Of a stretch of 64,000 bases of DNA, positions 11,987 through 23,430 are shown one piece after another. The position numbers were made by a program, and so were the translations under genes. Source of the stretch: Arabidopsis thaliana (taxonomy: Eukaryota > Streptophyta > Magnoliopsida > Brassicales > Brassicaceae); contig NC_003075.7 of the NCBI RefSeq assembly GCF_000001735.4, positions 5,519,001 through 5,583,000 of the forward strand, read 5' to 3'. The notes beneath the pieces were generated by a model. That model was given only the letters and a program-made list of their open reading frames with translations, was not told the DNA's origin and made no database searches. How positions within the stretch are numbered: the first letter of the stretch is position 1; every line of letters begins with the position of its first letter.

Positions 11987-13002
11987 ATGGGTTACGACGG
12001 CCTCCGCGACTTGAATCCTTGCATAACTTGCTGGATGATTTGTGTTATGGTTCTTAGAACGTACAGATCATTTTTCACAGATAACTCATTCGAACTACGG
12101 GTCGTCTTTGTCGATGAGTGGGTAATGGAATCTTCACTAATGATACAAGTCGTACTTAACCTTGTTCTTATCTTATTCCCTATATAACTCATCCTCCAAT
12201 GTTGTTTTCATAGGGAATCCAAATTGAAGCTATAATCGGAAGTCGTTTTTCTCAACGTTACTTCGACATGCTCAAAGAGAATCAGTGGAAAGAAAGCAGA
12301 ACTTTTGGTGTCATTGAAAACTGTGGTTTTGTCTGTCAACAACCCACAAATACATGATTGAGTTCATGAATGCAACTGAGATAACTCATTCCGACCCAAG
12401 GGAAACTGTATTATTTAACAGATTCACACATTTTGACAACATTATTGAAGACACCGCTCATACTGAAAATTTGGTAGGTAAGTAATACGTATCTAATGCA
12501 GATTTCATACTTTCACAAATCACATGCCTGTTTTTAATCTTTATTTCATACTCCCATATTTGGTTGGTGCACTCGTCGATGTCGGATGTCTGACAAATAT
12601 TACAGAAAATGGTTTCAAGATTACAGATTCACACTTACCTTCGAGATTATGTACAAATAGTACAATTTTTTTTTATCAATTACTTCTAAATTTCTTTCTT
12701 TTCATCATATATTTTTCCTGAGAGGGGTATAATTATAAAACTGTTTTATATGTTTCAGCAAGGAGAGGTTGAAATGTGAGGCTTTTGGCCAAATGGCCGT
12801 TGACTTGCATAGCAAATTTCGATCTTTTCGCAATGACAGTATTGTTATTGACAATATTTTTATTGCACTCACATGGTGGAAGATCTTTAGGTATCATACT
12901 GACCCCAAACATGTGAAGATCCAAAATTATGCAGATATATCAGATGTGACTGTCGATCCCAATATCGAAGAACTGCAAGAGTTAAAAATGGTCCTCGAGT
13001 AA
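11987..13002 (+). pseudogene. OB-fold (DUF223/RPA1-like) DNA-binding protein, decayed
   Basis: Pieces follow in the order expected for plant DUF223/replication protein A-like proteins. First comes an N-terminal strand block (LNPCITCWMICVMVLRTY, 12010-12065). After an intron come IQIEAIIGSRFS and ESRTFGVIENCGF (12212-12335), then FDNIIEDTAHTENLV (12430-12475), then LVGALVDVGCLTNITENG (12555-12612). The last exon holds EAFGQMAVDL through DVTVDPNIEELQELKMVLE to the stop at 13000. A frame shift near 12345-12355 and an odd junction near 12760 indicate decay. Such OB-fold genes are carried by Helitrons and MULEs and are thought to bind single-stranded DNA. Confidence 0.6.
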
Positions 13003-13129
13003 TGCAAGATGGAAGGAATCGGGTTATTACCATTGTTTACTTTTCATATCCTCCTATGTATCCTTCAAACAAATATTTCTGGGAATTTCATTTTGTGTTT
13101 GCCTTCAAAATTCAGTTTCATAACTCAGC

Positions 13130-13460
13130 CGTATTATAATTGAATAACTTAGCCGCTAAGTAACATAATACGAATATAACTCAGTCGTAAGTAATTCAGC
13201 CGTAACATGTAAAATGAACTCACCTTTCGACTGCCGTAGTTTTATAACTCGGACGTAACATGTAAAATGACCGAACCTTTCGACTTCCCTAATTATATAA
13301 CTCGGCCATAACATGTAAAATGACCGAACCTTTCAACTTCCATATTTATATAACTCAGCCGTAACATCACCGAATGACCGAACCTTTTGACTTCCCTATT
13401 TAAATAACTCAGCCGTAACATGTAAAACGGCCAGAATATTTTTGCAAATAACTCAGTCGG
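13130..13460 (-). repeat. Five-copy 53 bp tandem repeat with motif in reverse orientation
   Basis: The word CRTAACATGTAAAATGA recurs at about 13201, 13254, 13307, 13360 and 13414. Each unit carries ATAACTCRGCC, the complement of GGCTGAGTTAT. It lies between the OB-fold gene and the 3' end of the transposase gene. From here to 17.2 kb the motif mostly runs on the minus strand. Confidence 0.85.
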
Positions 13461-14039
13461 GACGTTAAAGAAATTGCAAATATTACGGTGCTTAGAGTCT
13501 ACAATGTCACGAAATACATATCACGGTTGCCAAACAAGGAAAAGAAGAAACATATAGAGTACAAACAGTACTATGCACATCAAGTTTTAACATTGTGCCC
13601 AACTTTTTTACATCGAGAACATGTGTGTTCCTTCCTAGGGCGTTTAGTCTCAACGGCGACTTCTAGTGTTGATTTCATCCTTAGTTTCTTGGGCCTGCCT
13701 GGCTGGTTCACAACAATCAGAGGCAAGCACGGTTGGTCAATTACAAATTGAGGAACAGGGACTTCCGTATCTGAAGGCATGATTGCACCAGCATACGCAT
13801 TGACCAAATGACTGCTCTTATAGTAAGGACTGCACATGGATATACGAGACACACCCATATGCTCTGCAGCTAGGATTGCATGGATGCATGGTAATTTCTC
13901 TTTCTCGAAAAGACGGCATGTGGCATTTTTTTCATCCACATTTACAACATGCAAAGATGCTCCATAAGCTACTTGAACGCGGGAAGCATCAATCGTTTGT
14001 ACATCCAGAAGTCTTGACGAGGTGACATGGGTCTATTAG

Positions 14040-14160
14040 TGAGAAGAAACAAGAAACAAAACAAATACGTTATGGCTGAGTTATTCTCATTATGACTGGG
14101 TTATCATTATTTGACGACTGAGTTATGCACTAGTTACAGCTGAGTTACCTGTAACAGTTT
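14040..14160 (+). repeat. Motif cluster in transposase intron, opposite orientation
   Basis: The intron between the catalytic and SWIM exons contains four GCTGAGTTAT-type words on the + strand, antisense to the transposase gene. This breaks the otherwise minus-strand pattern of the right half. Confidence 0.7.
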
Positions 14161-15049
14161 CTCAACACCACGTGTGAGCTGAGTATGCTGTTTGCTTGCA
14201 TCATCTCTTCGTTCAGCAAACCATCTTGTCATCATCTGTCTTATCGCTTCTAACAGTCAAACTATGGGAAGATTTCTGGCTTTTGACAGTAATCTGTTCA
14301 TTGATTCCGCTATATTCGTAGTCATTAAATTGTATCTATCACCGGAGAAATGAGCACGCGCCCACATTTCAACACCCGCTCTTTGGAGGTATGCATGTAG
14401 TAGAAGATCACGCTCTTCAATCTTGTTGAACGCGTTATCAAAATCATTTAGCCTATAACACCTTGCCGCTTTTTTCACCAGAGGGAACAAATCTTTTCCT
14501 TTGAATTTTAGCAAAATGTTCTTATACAGATGGTAAGTACAAATCCCACGAGCAGCCAACGGATACACTTCACCAATTGCTTTCCCTATTGACTTATCTG
14601 TCCGATATTATTGCCAGGTCCGTTGCGTCAGGAATAATAACTTTGAGTTGCGTAAAAAAACCAACGCCAAGATTCATCATTTTCAGTGTCAACTACACCG
14701 AAAGCTAACGAAAAAATCTGAAAATTACCATCATGAGCTAGGGCTGTCAAGAGCGTCCCTTTGTAACTACCATGGAGAAACGTACCGTCGACAACAACAA
14801 CTCTGCGCATGTAATGAAACCCAGCGATACTGGCACCAAATGCAATGAACATATAGTTGAATCTTCTACTCTCATCAATTTGAAGACGCGCGACTGTACC
14901 CGGATTTGCCCGTCTTATCATGTATAGGTAAGAAGGCAGTTCTTCAAAACTACTATCATGGGTCCCCAGAGTGAGCTCCCTTGCAAACCTCAGCGTCTTG
15001 TATGACTTTGAATAACTCATCTGTTAACACAGACATATTAATCGATAAG

Positions 15050-15245
15050 TCAACCATAATATATTTACAACGCAGTCAAACTATACCACAACTCAGCCAC
15101 AAAGTGATCTTAAGTCAGCCTTTAAAGGGTCATAACTCAACCGAAATGTAATTATATGTCAGCCATACTATATCAATAAGTCAACCGTAAAATATGTATA
15201 AGTCCGCCAACAAATAAAAAATAAGTCAGCCGAAACATTGTAATT
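15050..15245 (-). repeat. Motif cluster in first transposase intron
   Basis: Seven or eight AACTCAGCC or AAGTCAGCC words lie between the DNA-binding exon and the catalytic exon, in the sense of the transposase gene. Confidence 0.7.
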
Positions 15246-16559
15246 ACCTTTACTCAAAAATGCTTAGTGATGATTATTCCGACTGTTTTTGGTTTAACAT
15301 TCGGACCAACGTCACCAAGATAGTCCCTGTAAAGAACTCCCAGAACAAAAGGTGTTGTTTGTCGGGATCGATCAGAACGTTCCGTCACAGAACATGTGTG
15401 TTCCGTATCGTATATATAAACATAAAAATTAGGATTATCCCCTTGTCTAGATGCACGAACTCTCCAACGACATCTATCCACCCAGCACTCGTAATATACT
15501 GTAGTCTTATTAGAAGTTGGTACATCAAAATCAAATCCATCCCTTATCGCAAGAAGTTTGAGTCGATACTCCAACTCAAATTTGCTACGGTATTGTTGGC
15601 CTACCGCGAGTGTTAGCGTAGACAGCTCCAACTTTAAATCAGTCAGGCTCCCAGTAGATCCGATCATTTCCATGGTCTTAGTTCTCTTCGTAGGAGTAAG
15701 TTTCGGTGAATCTTCGTCTTTATTCTTAGGCTCGCCGTATACAGCAAAGTCCTCATCATCAGATGAGGCACCATCGGAGTCGTCGAAAACATCAAACCGG
15801 CTAGAAAATTCATCATCTTCTTCTTCGTCACCTGCTTCTTTGTCAGATGCTTCATCGACACCTGATTCATCGTCCCATTCTTCATCATCACCTGATTCAT
15901 CGTCCCCTACTTCATCGTCTTGATAATCGTAACAGACGCCTTCAAACCCCCCACCCGGAACTTTGAATGTAGATTCTGCTCTTGAGTCAGATTCGATAGG
16001 GCGTTTCGAACCCCTTCCTCTTGATCCGTCCTTCCGACTAATATCACTTGAATCTTCAGCCGTAAACTCCACACAGAGACGTAGCTGCTCGAATTTTGTC
16101 AAACCTAGATAACATTGCAATTGTCGATCATTAGAGATATAAACTGTTGGAGTATCAAACGACATATTTTTCAGAGTCTTGTTAGAGAACATGTAACTCA
16201 GCCTTAACTGATGGGTCGACTGATACAAACCGTAATCATCGACCACCAGCTTCAAAAGACTGTCGTGCGTTGCTCTTTCTGCTTCTAGCTGCACAACTCT
16301 ACACCCTCTTTCGTCGGGGTTAAATACGAATCTCTGTTTCTTAACCCACGAACCGGAAACAACTATGACCGTAACGGGATCAGCCATATCGAGAGAAAGA
16401 TGAAAGAAATTGAAGATGTATGAGAAGATGAATGAAGAAGTTGTAACGTTCAGGCGTTAAACACAGTCTGGGAAGACGAGTTAAAGAAGCAAGGGACGTT
16501 TCGTATTTCCGTTGAGGATGCTGACATGGAATGATGACATGGAAAATTACAGCCTACGT

Positions 16560-17190
16560 CGTTTTGAAGTGATGAGGTGGCAAGTAAGCCACCAAACGAA
16601 CAGTTCATAACACAACCATCAAGCAAATCTATAAGTCAGTCGCAACATGAATACTATTACAGTAATTAAAACAGGAGAAAAACAAAGTTAAGTCAGTCGT
16701 GGTATGTCGTAACTAAACTAACTCAGCCGTAACGTTTAACAACTCGGCTGTAACTGCATGCTATTATAGTAATTAATCTTTTGCAAATAAGTCAGCCATA
16801 ACAAGGCTGAGTTTTACCGTAATCCAGCTATTAGCGGCTGATTTATAACACTCGACCATAACTTAGCCGTCACATCATTCCATAACTAAGCCGTCCAAAA
16901 ATATAACTCGGCCGTGTCGCGGAAATAAGTCAGCCGTTTTATCATAACTCAGCCATAACGTTGTCTGGGTTATCGTATAACTTTTTATAACTCGACCAAC
17001 ATTCTTTAACTCAACCATACCGTTGCCTGGGTTATATTACAACTCAGCCGTAACGTCTGGCTGAGTTCTACTCATACTTCGCCGTTTTGTTATGACTCAT
17101 AGATTTTTGTCGTAAGTCAGCCGCAATATACCGTAACTCAGGCGTAACTGCCGCTGTATCGCGTTACGGCTGAGTTCATTTAATCCACGT
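16560..17190. repeat. Terminal motif-rich region upstream of the transposase
   Basis: About twenty copies of ATAACTCAGCC, AAGTCAGCC and similar words occur, interspersed with a few in the + orientation (16804, 17053, 17165). No coding region is seen. It would include the promoter of the transposase gene, and it ends within 50 bp of the proposed element border. Confidence 0.75.
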
Positions 17191-17239
17191 CAGCAAATTT
17201 TGACGTGGCAGTGGCATTCTATATAATTATGTTTTTTCC

Positions 17240-17764
17240 AGTAACGTTTAGTAGAGACACGCTGGGTATTAAAAAAAAAGACAAAAATATCATAATAATT
17301 AAAAAAAAGTTTTGTCTTGTTTTATTAATAACACCTAATTTGTTACCCATCAAAGTAAATCTTCTTTATTTGATGGAATTCATTTTTGGGAAAAACGGTT
17401 CCGAGGACTACAATTCTTGAATGTTTTTTTATATATAGATAAAGAGCAATTCTTCTATACACGAAACCATTTTTGTTTAATGTTGTTTAACCAATATTTT
17501 AATTAAGCTTTACATTCATACTTTTAATATAAAGACAGTTATTGTAATATTTAATTTTATATCTTGTAGATATTTTTTAAAGTAATAAGTCCCATTTCTT
17601 ATATTCTTATCAAATTAAGCAGCCCAGCGCATATTTCACATTGTATTACGGTTGCATGATTAAAAGCAACAAAAAAACATAACATGTCTTCCAAATCACA
17701 ACCATAACAATGTAGAATTCAATTCATAGATCAAAAACAAAGAAAATAAAAGTAAAAGCTGTGG
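17240..17764. other. AT-rich 3' flank of the lipid-transfer gene
   Basis: No gene or element end is supported. The stretch spans the right border of element 1 and the 3' UTR of the minus-strand lipid-transfer gene, whose stop is at 17765. Confidence 0.5.
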
Positions 17765-19210
17765 TTAATTAGAAAAGGCCGAAATGTAAGCGACAGAAGA
17801 AACAATAACGAAAACAATGGTGAGTGCAGGAACTGAGAGGATGTTTGTGCCAGAAGATGAAGGAGAAGGTGCAGTCATTGACGGTGTCTCATCCGAAGAT
17901 GGCGAAGTTGCCGAAGTTTCCGGTGACTTGGCTGCAGATGGTGAAGTCGTAGGTGCTCCAGCCGATGGGGAAACTGCATCCATATTTATCATTCATACGT
18001 TATATCTTGTAACATACGAAAACACTATTTATTTAACAAAAAACAGAAAGGAGTGACACAAATGCAATGTGTTATAGTATTTCAAAATTCTAATTGATAT
18101 GAATTGATAACAAAATGAAACTTAATAGAAGTACCACAAATCAACAATAGTTATGTTTGGTATTTAGAACTTATTTTGAAAGCATGTTAAATAAAAACTT
18201 TGAATATCTGATATGGTTATATAGTTTACAGATTTTTTTAATATTTAAATGTATCAAAGCGGATATTCGCAAATATCACAAATAATTCCGGATATTCGAA
18301 ATTTTGGATATCTGGAAATTTCGAAGTAAAGCAAATCACAAAATCAAGTATTCGGTTAAAACGAATCGAATAACAAATATCACAATTTTTCCGGATATCC
18401 GCTTCGTGCCCAGACCTAGTCAATTGTAAAAAGTAAATGAAAGACCCACATTTGGAGGAACAGAACTGGGTTGAAAATCTAACTGACCAAATTTTTTTCT
18501 CATTTGAAATTAAAAAAAAAAAACTGAAAAAATGATTCAACATTCAAAAACTATTAACTCATTTTGTTTTCAACTTATATTTGTTCAATCATTTTCCTAG
18601 AGACAATCCTCAAGGGGAACAAAACACAAAAGCCTTCAATCTTAATTACGACCATAACATGAAAATAAGTCAACACGTACCAGGAGATGCACCTGGTGTC
18701 GTAGCGCCTGAAGTTATTATACCTGCAAGGAAAGAAAATATTACTTTCAAACCCTAAAAATATAAGGCAAAAGAAAGCAAAAAAAAAAAAAAACTTAATA
18801 TTGAGACACAATAGAAATAAATATAAAAAATCACCACAATGAGGAGGAGCAATGGAGAGTTTGCAAGCCTTAGGTGTTGCAAGAGCTCTTGTGCTATTCA
18901 GTTCAATTCCCATTTCGCCAGCACTAACCAAACCAGCACAAATACATTGTGGGTTATATTGTAAAACAGTTTCTATTCCAGTACAACACGATTTCTCTGG
19001 CTTAGTTTCGTTTGATCCGACACCAAGGTACCCGAGACAATCCATCATGCTATATATTACTGTAGAACAATCGGAACTTGATGGTCCTGGTGCTGGAGCA
19101 CCAACAGGAGACTTTGCCGGATTTGATTTGTTACGTGCATGGATTGGTGTCACGAGTGATGATGATGAGAGTAGTAGTAACACGAAGGATAGAAGAAGAG
19201 ATTGCTTCAT
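17765..19210 (-). CDS. GPI-anchored non-specific lipid-transfer protein (LTPG)
   Basis: Three exons join in phase: 19210-18835, 18722-18681 and 17973-17765, giving 208 residues. Residues 1-25 are a signal peptide. A short Ala/Pro/Ser-rich linker follows, then the eight-cysteine lipid-transfer domain: DCSTVIYSMMDC, SCCTGIE, QCICAGL and the last pair KACKLSIAPPHC. The C-terminal half is Ser/Pro/Thr-rich like an arabinogalactan protein. It ends in a hydrophobic tail (LTIVFVIVSSVAYISAF) typical of GPI-anchor addition. Such proteins sit on the outer face of the plasma membrane and are implicated in moving cuticular lipids. Order and sequence recall A. thaliana At4g08670. Intron 2 (707 bp) holds an old repeat. 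The gene looks intact. Confidence 0.9.
18240..18420. repeat. Old hAT-like repeat remnant inside LTPG intron 2
   Basis: The stretch is made of variants of CGGATATTCG/CGGATATCCG and ends in CGTGCCCAGACC. This is a terminus shape common in degenerate hAT-like elements of Brassicaceae. The opposite end and target duplication are not recognisable. Confidence 0.4.
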
Positions 19211-19313
19211 TATTGATGTTTTTTTTTGCTTTGAAGAGCGTTAGAGTTTATTGGTTTCTTATTGTTAATTAGCTTTATGTTTTCTTGATTGAGATGATGA
19301 TAGAAGAATGGGG

Positions 19314-19322
19314 TTTATATAT
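19314..19322 (-). promoter_or_regulatory. TATA box of the lipid-transfer gene
   Basis: The minus strand reads ATATATAA about 105 bp upstream of the ATG at 19210, a suitable place for a plant TATA box. Confidence 0.5.
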
Positions 19323-20317
19323 GGAAGTGAAGTTAGGAAAAAGAAAAGATAAGAATTGCGTTGTTTGTTTTTTCTTTGATTTTGAAGTCCTATTCTTGTT
19401 CCTTTAATCTTGGAGATTAGAGATTATTGTTGAATAGGTTATTAGTTTGTTGTCATCGATTTTAATGTTTTGTGATCATTTGACTATCTGTTTTTTTTTT
19501 TATAGAATTAATTCATTATCTGTTATCATGATGATTTCTGTTTGGATAATCAGATTTAGTAAAATACGTGAAACATTACTAAAAATAAATACATTTGACT
19601 TCTCATATTCATTTTAATTTTGAAATAACGGAAAATGATGATAAATCGTTGGAGCTAGTAGGGTGCCTTTTTGTTTAAGAAAACAATGGGTTTTACTTGA
19701 CAAACATTTTGTTTAAATCAAAATAAAATAAATAGATTGTGTAATGTTAATTGTCAGAGATTCTCTTCTGATAATTAATGGGTATATTGAAATATGACTT
19801 AAGGAACCGAGAGAATCTAAGAGGTATAAAAATAGATTGTTAACGTTCTTCAAAACATTTTCGAAAAACTAATCACTCATAGTTCAAAAGACAAAAAAAA
19901 TAAAAAAAAATATAGAAAATCTATTAATAGCTTTGGATAGTCCAATTGTGGGAAGTAGCAATGTGGGAAAAAACTCAATTGGATCCTATTGAATCTAGAG
20001 CTATTAGTTTATTAGAGAAAAATTGGATAGTTCAAATCAAAATATAAGATGTTGGATTGATGGTTCATGAAAATTCATGGATCCAATTATGGGCCTATGT
20101 TGGTAGTGTTTTCAAGAAAATGATTATACTTTACTGCTTGGTGCAAAGTGTTTTTCCAGGTGCCCCTCACCCCTTCACTCGGAGTAAGAAGCATTACTTT
20201 GTGTTATAAAGAATAAAAAAAAGTTGATTGTTATGCGTTTGAAACAAATGATTCAAAGTTAGTCTCGATTATACAGTTTCCTGAAAAATGATCCGCTTTC
20301 TCAAATCTACTAAACGA
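19323..20317. other. Upstream region of the lipid-transfer gene, no gene seen
   Basis: The stretch is AT-rich, with no coding frame or element terminus recognised. It probably includes the promoter of the minus-strand lipid-transfer gene. Confidence 0.5.
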
Positions 20318-21448
20318 CTAGATTTTAACCTGCGGTATACCGCGGTACGATTTATTTTTTAAAAGTAATATATATTAAAACTTGCAAATTTTATTTTTAT
20401 AAAATATTTTTATTTTACAGTTTATAATTGTTATTAAGTAAAGCTATACCACGAATCCATGAGATAATTGTTAAAAAACTGAAGTTTTAATCCCTATTAA
20501 AACAGCATATTAATAATATTTTAAAATTTTATAAATATTGATTCAAATACATCCACCATATAACCCAATTCCAAAATAAAACCCGTTCTGTAATTTGTTT
20601 ACCCGTCCCGTGATTTTTTTGTTTAAAGTAGTAATTTTTAAATTTTAAGAATTATTTTTTATATATAAAAGTTTTGCAAATTGTATCATTCTCTAATACA
20701 TTTATATTTTATTGTTTAATTTTATATATAGTAACATTATACATACCACATAACATTTTTGGTTTTATATAATCTTTTCTAAATTAGGATGATTTGATAT
20801 GTTTAATATTAGTGGTCTTAAAAAATAATAAATTAAAGATTTAACCCGTATTGAAACGGTGGATTAATTATATTTTATTTTTTATTAATGTTGATTCAAA
20901 AACCCGTCCCTCCAAATTCGTCTTGCCAAAAACCAATTTATTTTATTAATATTAATTTTATTAATGATATGACTTTGAATTATATTCTAAACATTTTTGC
21001 TAATAACATAGGTGTGCACCATATTTATTTAATAGGGGAATGTACCATATGATCCGAATGCACTTTTATCCAAATCCACCAAAAAAGTCTTGCAAAAATA
21101 CTATAAAGATAAAAAACGATAGTCGGTTTTGATAGGTATAAGATTAACAAATATATTAGTTAGCTTAAATTAGTTAAAGAATACAAATTGAAAAGGTATA
21201 TTACATTATTCGAATATAGTATCAAAACTTATATAACACAGAGATTTGATAATGTTTTAATTGTTGAATAATTTTTTTTGTGCTAATTTTATATGTGATT
21301 AAGATTTAATTGATTTTGTATATAAAATATTAAATTGACTTATTTGTTTATAATTTGGTAACAGATAGATATTTGAATATTCAGTATATTTTGCTTCAGT
21401 TTAGGAAATCTTTGATGACCCGTCTTTAGATCCAATAAGCCCTATAAT
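20318..21448 (-). mobile_element. Helitron-like 3' portion
   Basis: Read on the minus strand, the sequence ends in a GC hairpin (ACCGCGGTATACCGCAGGT), then about 8 bases, then CTAG at 20318-20321 followed by host T. This is the Helitron 3' signature. The interior is AT-rich and non-coding. A matching 5' TC end is not seen before the neighbouring Helitron at 21449. It may share that element's 5' end at 22388 or be truncated. Confidence 0.5.
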
Positions 21449-22388
21449 CTAGATATTAACCTGCAGTATACCGCAGGTAGGCTTGTATTTTAGTTAAACT
21501 AAAAACTTTTATTGTAAAGATGATTTAAAAATATATGATATTATTTTATTTGATTTTAAATGTATAGTTAATTGTGAGTTGTATATGTTTTGTTGATATT
21601 ATCTATATTGTTTAGTGTTTAAGATTATACACTTGTACTTTGATTGTTAATTTAAGAGTTTCGCATATAGTATTCCATCTTGTATTAATATCGATCTAAA
21701 CCCGTCAATTCTAGGATTTTCCAGCTTGTATTAAAAATTGAATCACATCTAATATGTTATTAATTATTGTAGTATATAAGATTATAAATTTTCAATATAA
21801 TATGTATGAAATTGAATATAAATATTTCAAATTATGACCCGTTACTCAGTAGAAAGTTTTCTTAAATCTATTTTTCACTCGTTATAATATTTTTTCATGT
21901 ATTGAACAGTTTATATTCGTTTTTAAGAATTCAAATTGTGGCATATGCGAAATAACTCTAATTATTTCTTTTATAATGATGATATTATTTTCCGCAAAAA
22001 TAGAATCATATAAAGATGAGAAGTGAACTATAATAATTAATAAAAAAATAATATGATAATTTAGATATAAAATATAATTTGTTGATTTTAATTGGTTACT
22101 TTTTTGGAAATTAATAATGTATTTTGTTTTTCTAATTAAATTAAATTAATTAAAATTTAGATATCAAATCTTATATGTTGATTTTGATTGGTTATTATTT
22201 TTGGAAATTAATAAGGTATTTCGTTTTTTAATTAAATTTAATTAATTAAATTAGTATTTGACTTTTTAATCCTTAAAGAGATAAATTAATTTACTCTTTT
22301 AATTTTTTTTTCTAATGGCATATTTATGTAATTACTTACAAAAATTAAGGTTACATTTAAAATGTACTTCCCAAATAATATAGTAGGA
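21449..22388 (-). mobile_element. Non-autonomous Helitron, ~940 bp
   Basis: On the minus strand the 5' end at 22388 reads A|TCCTACTATATTATTTGGGA, matching the TC-(C)TA-TATT style of Brassicaceae Helitrons. The 3' end is the hairpin CCTGCGGTATACTGCAGG followed by CTAG at 21449-21452. The next host base is A rather than the canonical T, so the 3' junction is degenerate or part of a larger element. No protein is encoded. Confidence 0.55.
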
Positions 22389-22888
22389 TTTTGGTTGCTT
22401 CGTATCTCCTTTCCATTTATACTAGATTCTGATCCGCACATACGTGCGGGGTTTCATATTTTAAGAAATATATTAGAATACATTTTTAGTGAAAGATATT
22501 GTAGTGTATAAATTATAAGGTGTATAGAAAAGTATATAGTATTATTTATTATATAATAGCTATTTTTCATTAATTTATATTATTGATATTATATTTATAT
22601 TTTGCATAGTAAATAGATTGTTAGATTTGTTTTGATTTTCTGAATAATATAAAGATATTTGGAAAATCTGTGTATTTTTATTTAGTTTGATGTATATATA
22701 AATTAATTGTTTTTGTTTGAAATTTGATCAATTAGATGATATAATGTAAAATTTACTCGGCGATACACCGTTGGTCGATTTTTTTGTAACTAACTATTTG
22801 AATGTTAAGTTATAGTTGTTTTGTAAATATTGTTTCTTTTGTTTAGTGTTTATGATTATATAATTGTGTTATAATTGTTAATTATTTA

Positions 22889-23180
22889 GGGCTACCTATT
22901 GGAGGCCCCCTCAAATATATTGTTTCAACTGGGTTCCACCCAAACTCTTAGCCTCTTTCTATTTCCCCCTAATCAACTTAAATTCTTCTCAATTCCACCT
23001 AATATATATAATCCCACGTAATTAACCAACATTAATCAAGCTGCTAAAATGCGATTTAAAATCATAAAATCACGTTTTAAAATTAATTAGCCTCGATTAA
23101 ACCGATAATCCTACCATAATCTATTAACCCAAATTGAAGCCACTGTATGAGAAAGAGGCTTCAAATTTTCTTCTTAAAAC
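22889..23180 (+). repeat. Left terminal inverted repeat of the MULE
   Basis: Pairs with 26242-26533 over about 292 bp. The innermost shared string is GGCTTCAAATTTTCTTCTTA. Confidence 0.9.
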
Positions 23181-23430
23181 ACATCATTAGTAGCATTGTT
23201 GTTCTGTTATAAAACCTTTGTCACGGAAAAAATTAAAATCTGAATGAAAGAGAAGGATATCATAATAGTAAGAATCAGAGACAAGCCAATTAGTCCAAAA
23301 TAACCAACATCATCATTAGTCTAGAACCAAAACACATCCAATTCGTCAATAATATTGTTAACATTAAAGTAACTCCAAAAAACATGACAACACATTCAAA
23401 TGCCATTTCTCGAAAAGCATAACATATAAA

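Larger units (their letters stand above)
13580..16387 (-). pseudogene. MURA transposase of element 1, decayed
   Basis: The first exon (16387 to about 15257) starts with a ubiquitin-like/PB1-like fold. An acidic Asp/Glu/Ser-rich tract follows, then the MuDR DNA-binding domain (YYECWVDRCRWRVRAS, HTCSV). After an intron, the exon ending near 14628 carries the MULE catalytic region (VVVDGTFLHGSYKGTLL, AFGVVDTENDESW). 14568-14257 continues it with GDRYNLMTTNIAESMNRLL. The last part holds a SWIM finger (CRLF, PCIHAI) and a zinc knuckle (CSRCKKVGHN). Lesions: a frameshift in an A/T-run near 14655, a frameshift or stop near 14605 just after the SDR motif, TGA at 14260, and a stop in place of the last knuckle Cys at 13580. 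Catalytic residues remain readable, but the protein cannot be made whole. Confidence 0.8.
1868..17239. mobile_element. Element 1: 15.4 kb DUF1985-bearing MULE (VANDAL/Kaonashi-like)
   Basis: One unit is inferred because the motif GGCTGAGTTAT (and its complement) fills the non-coding DNA from about 2.3 to 17.2 kb and is absent outside. Five or six genes sit in it: DUF1985-Ulp1 (+), GRF finger (-), GRF finger with membrane anchor (+), a possible Ptta/En/Spm protein (-), an OB-fold protein (+) and a MURA transposase (-). Candidate ends are weak inverted repeats near 1868 (GAAAAAACA, then ATTATA) and 17239 (complement GGAAAAAACATAATTATA). No target-site duplication was found, so the borders are approximate. 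Most genes carry stops or frameshifts, so this copy looks non-autonomous now. Confidence 0.7.

Noticed and set aside
15558-15923. Plus-strand Ser-rich frame of 121 codons
   Set aside because: It is antisense to the acidic Asp/Glu tract of the element 1 transposase.
2310-17190. GGCTGAGTTAT as an ordinary microsatellite or CRISPR-like array
   Set aside because: Spacing varies, units differ between arrays, and copies are spread over 15 kb between genes. There are no uniform spacers, and the genome is eukaryotic.
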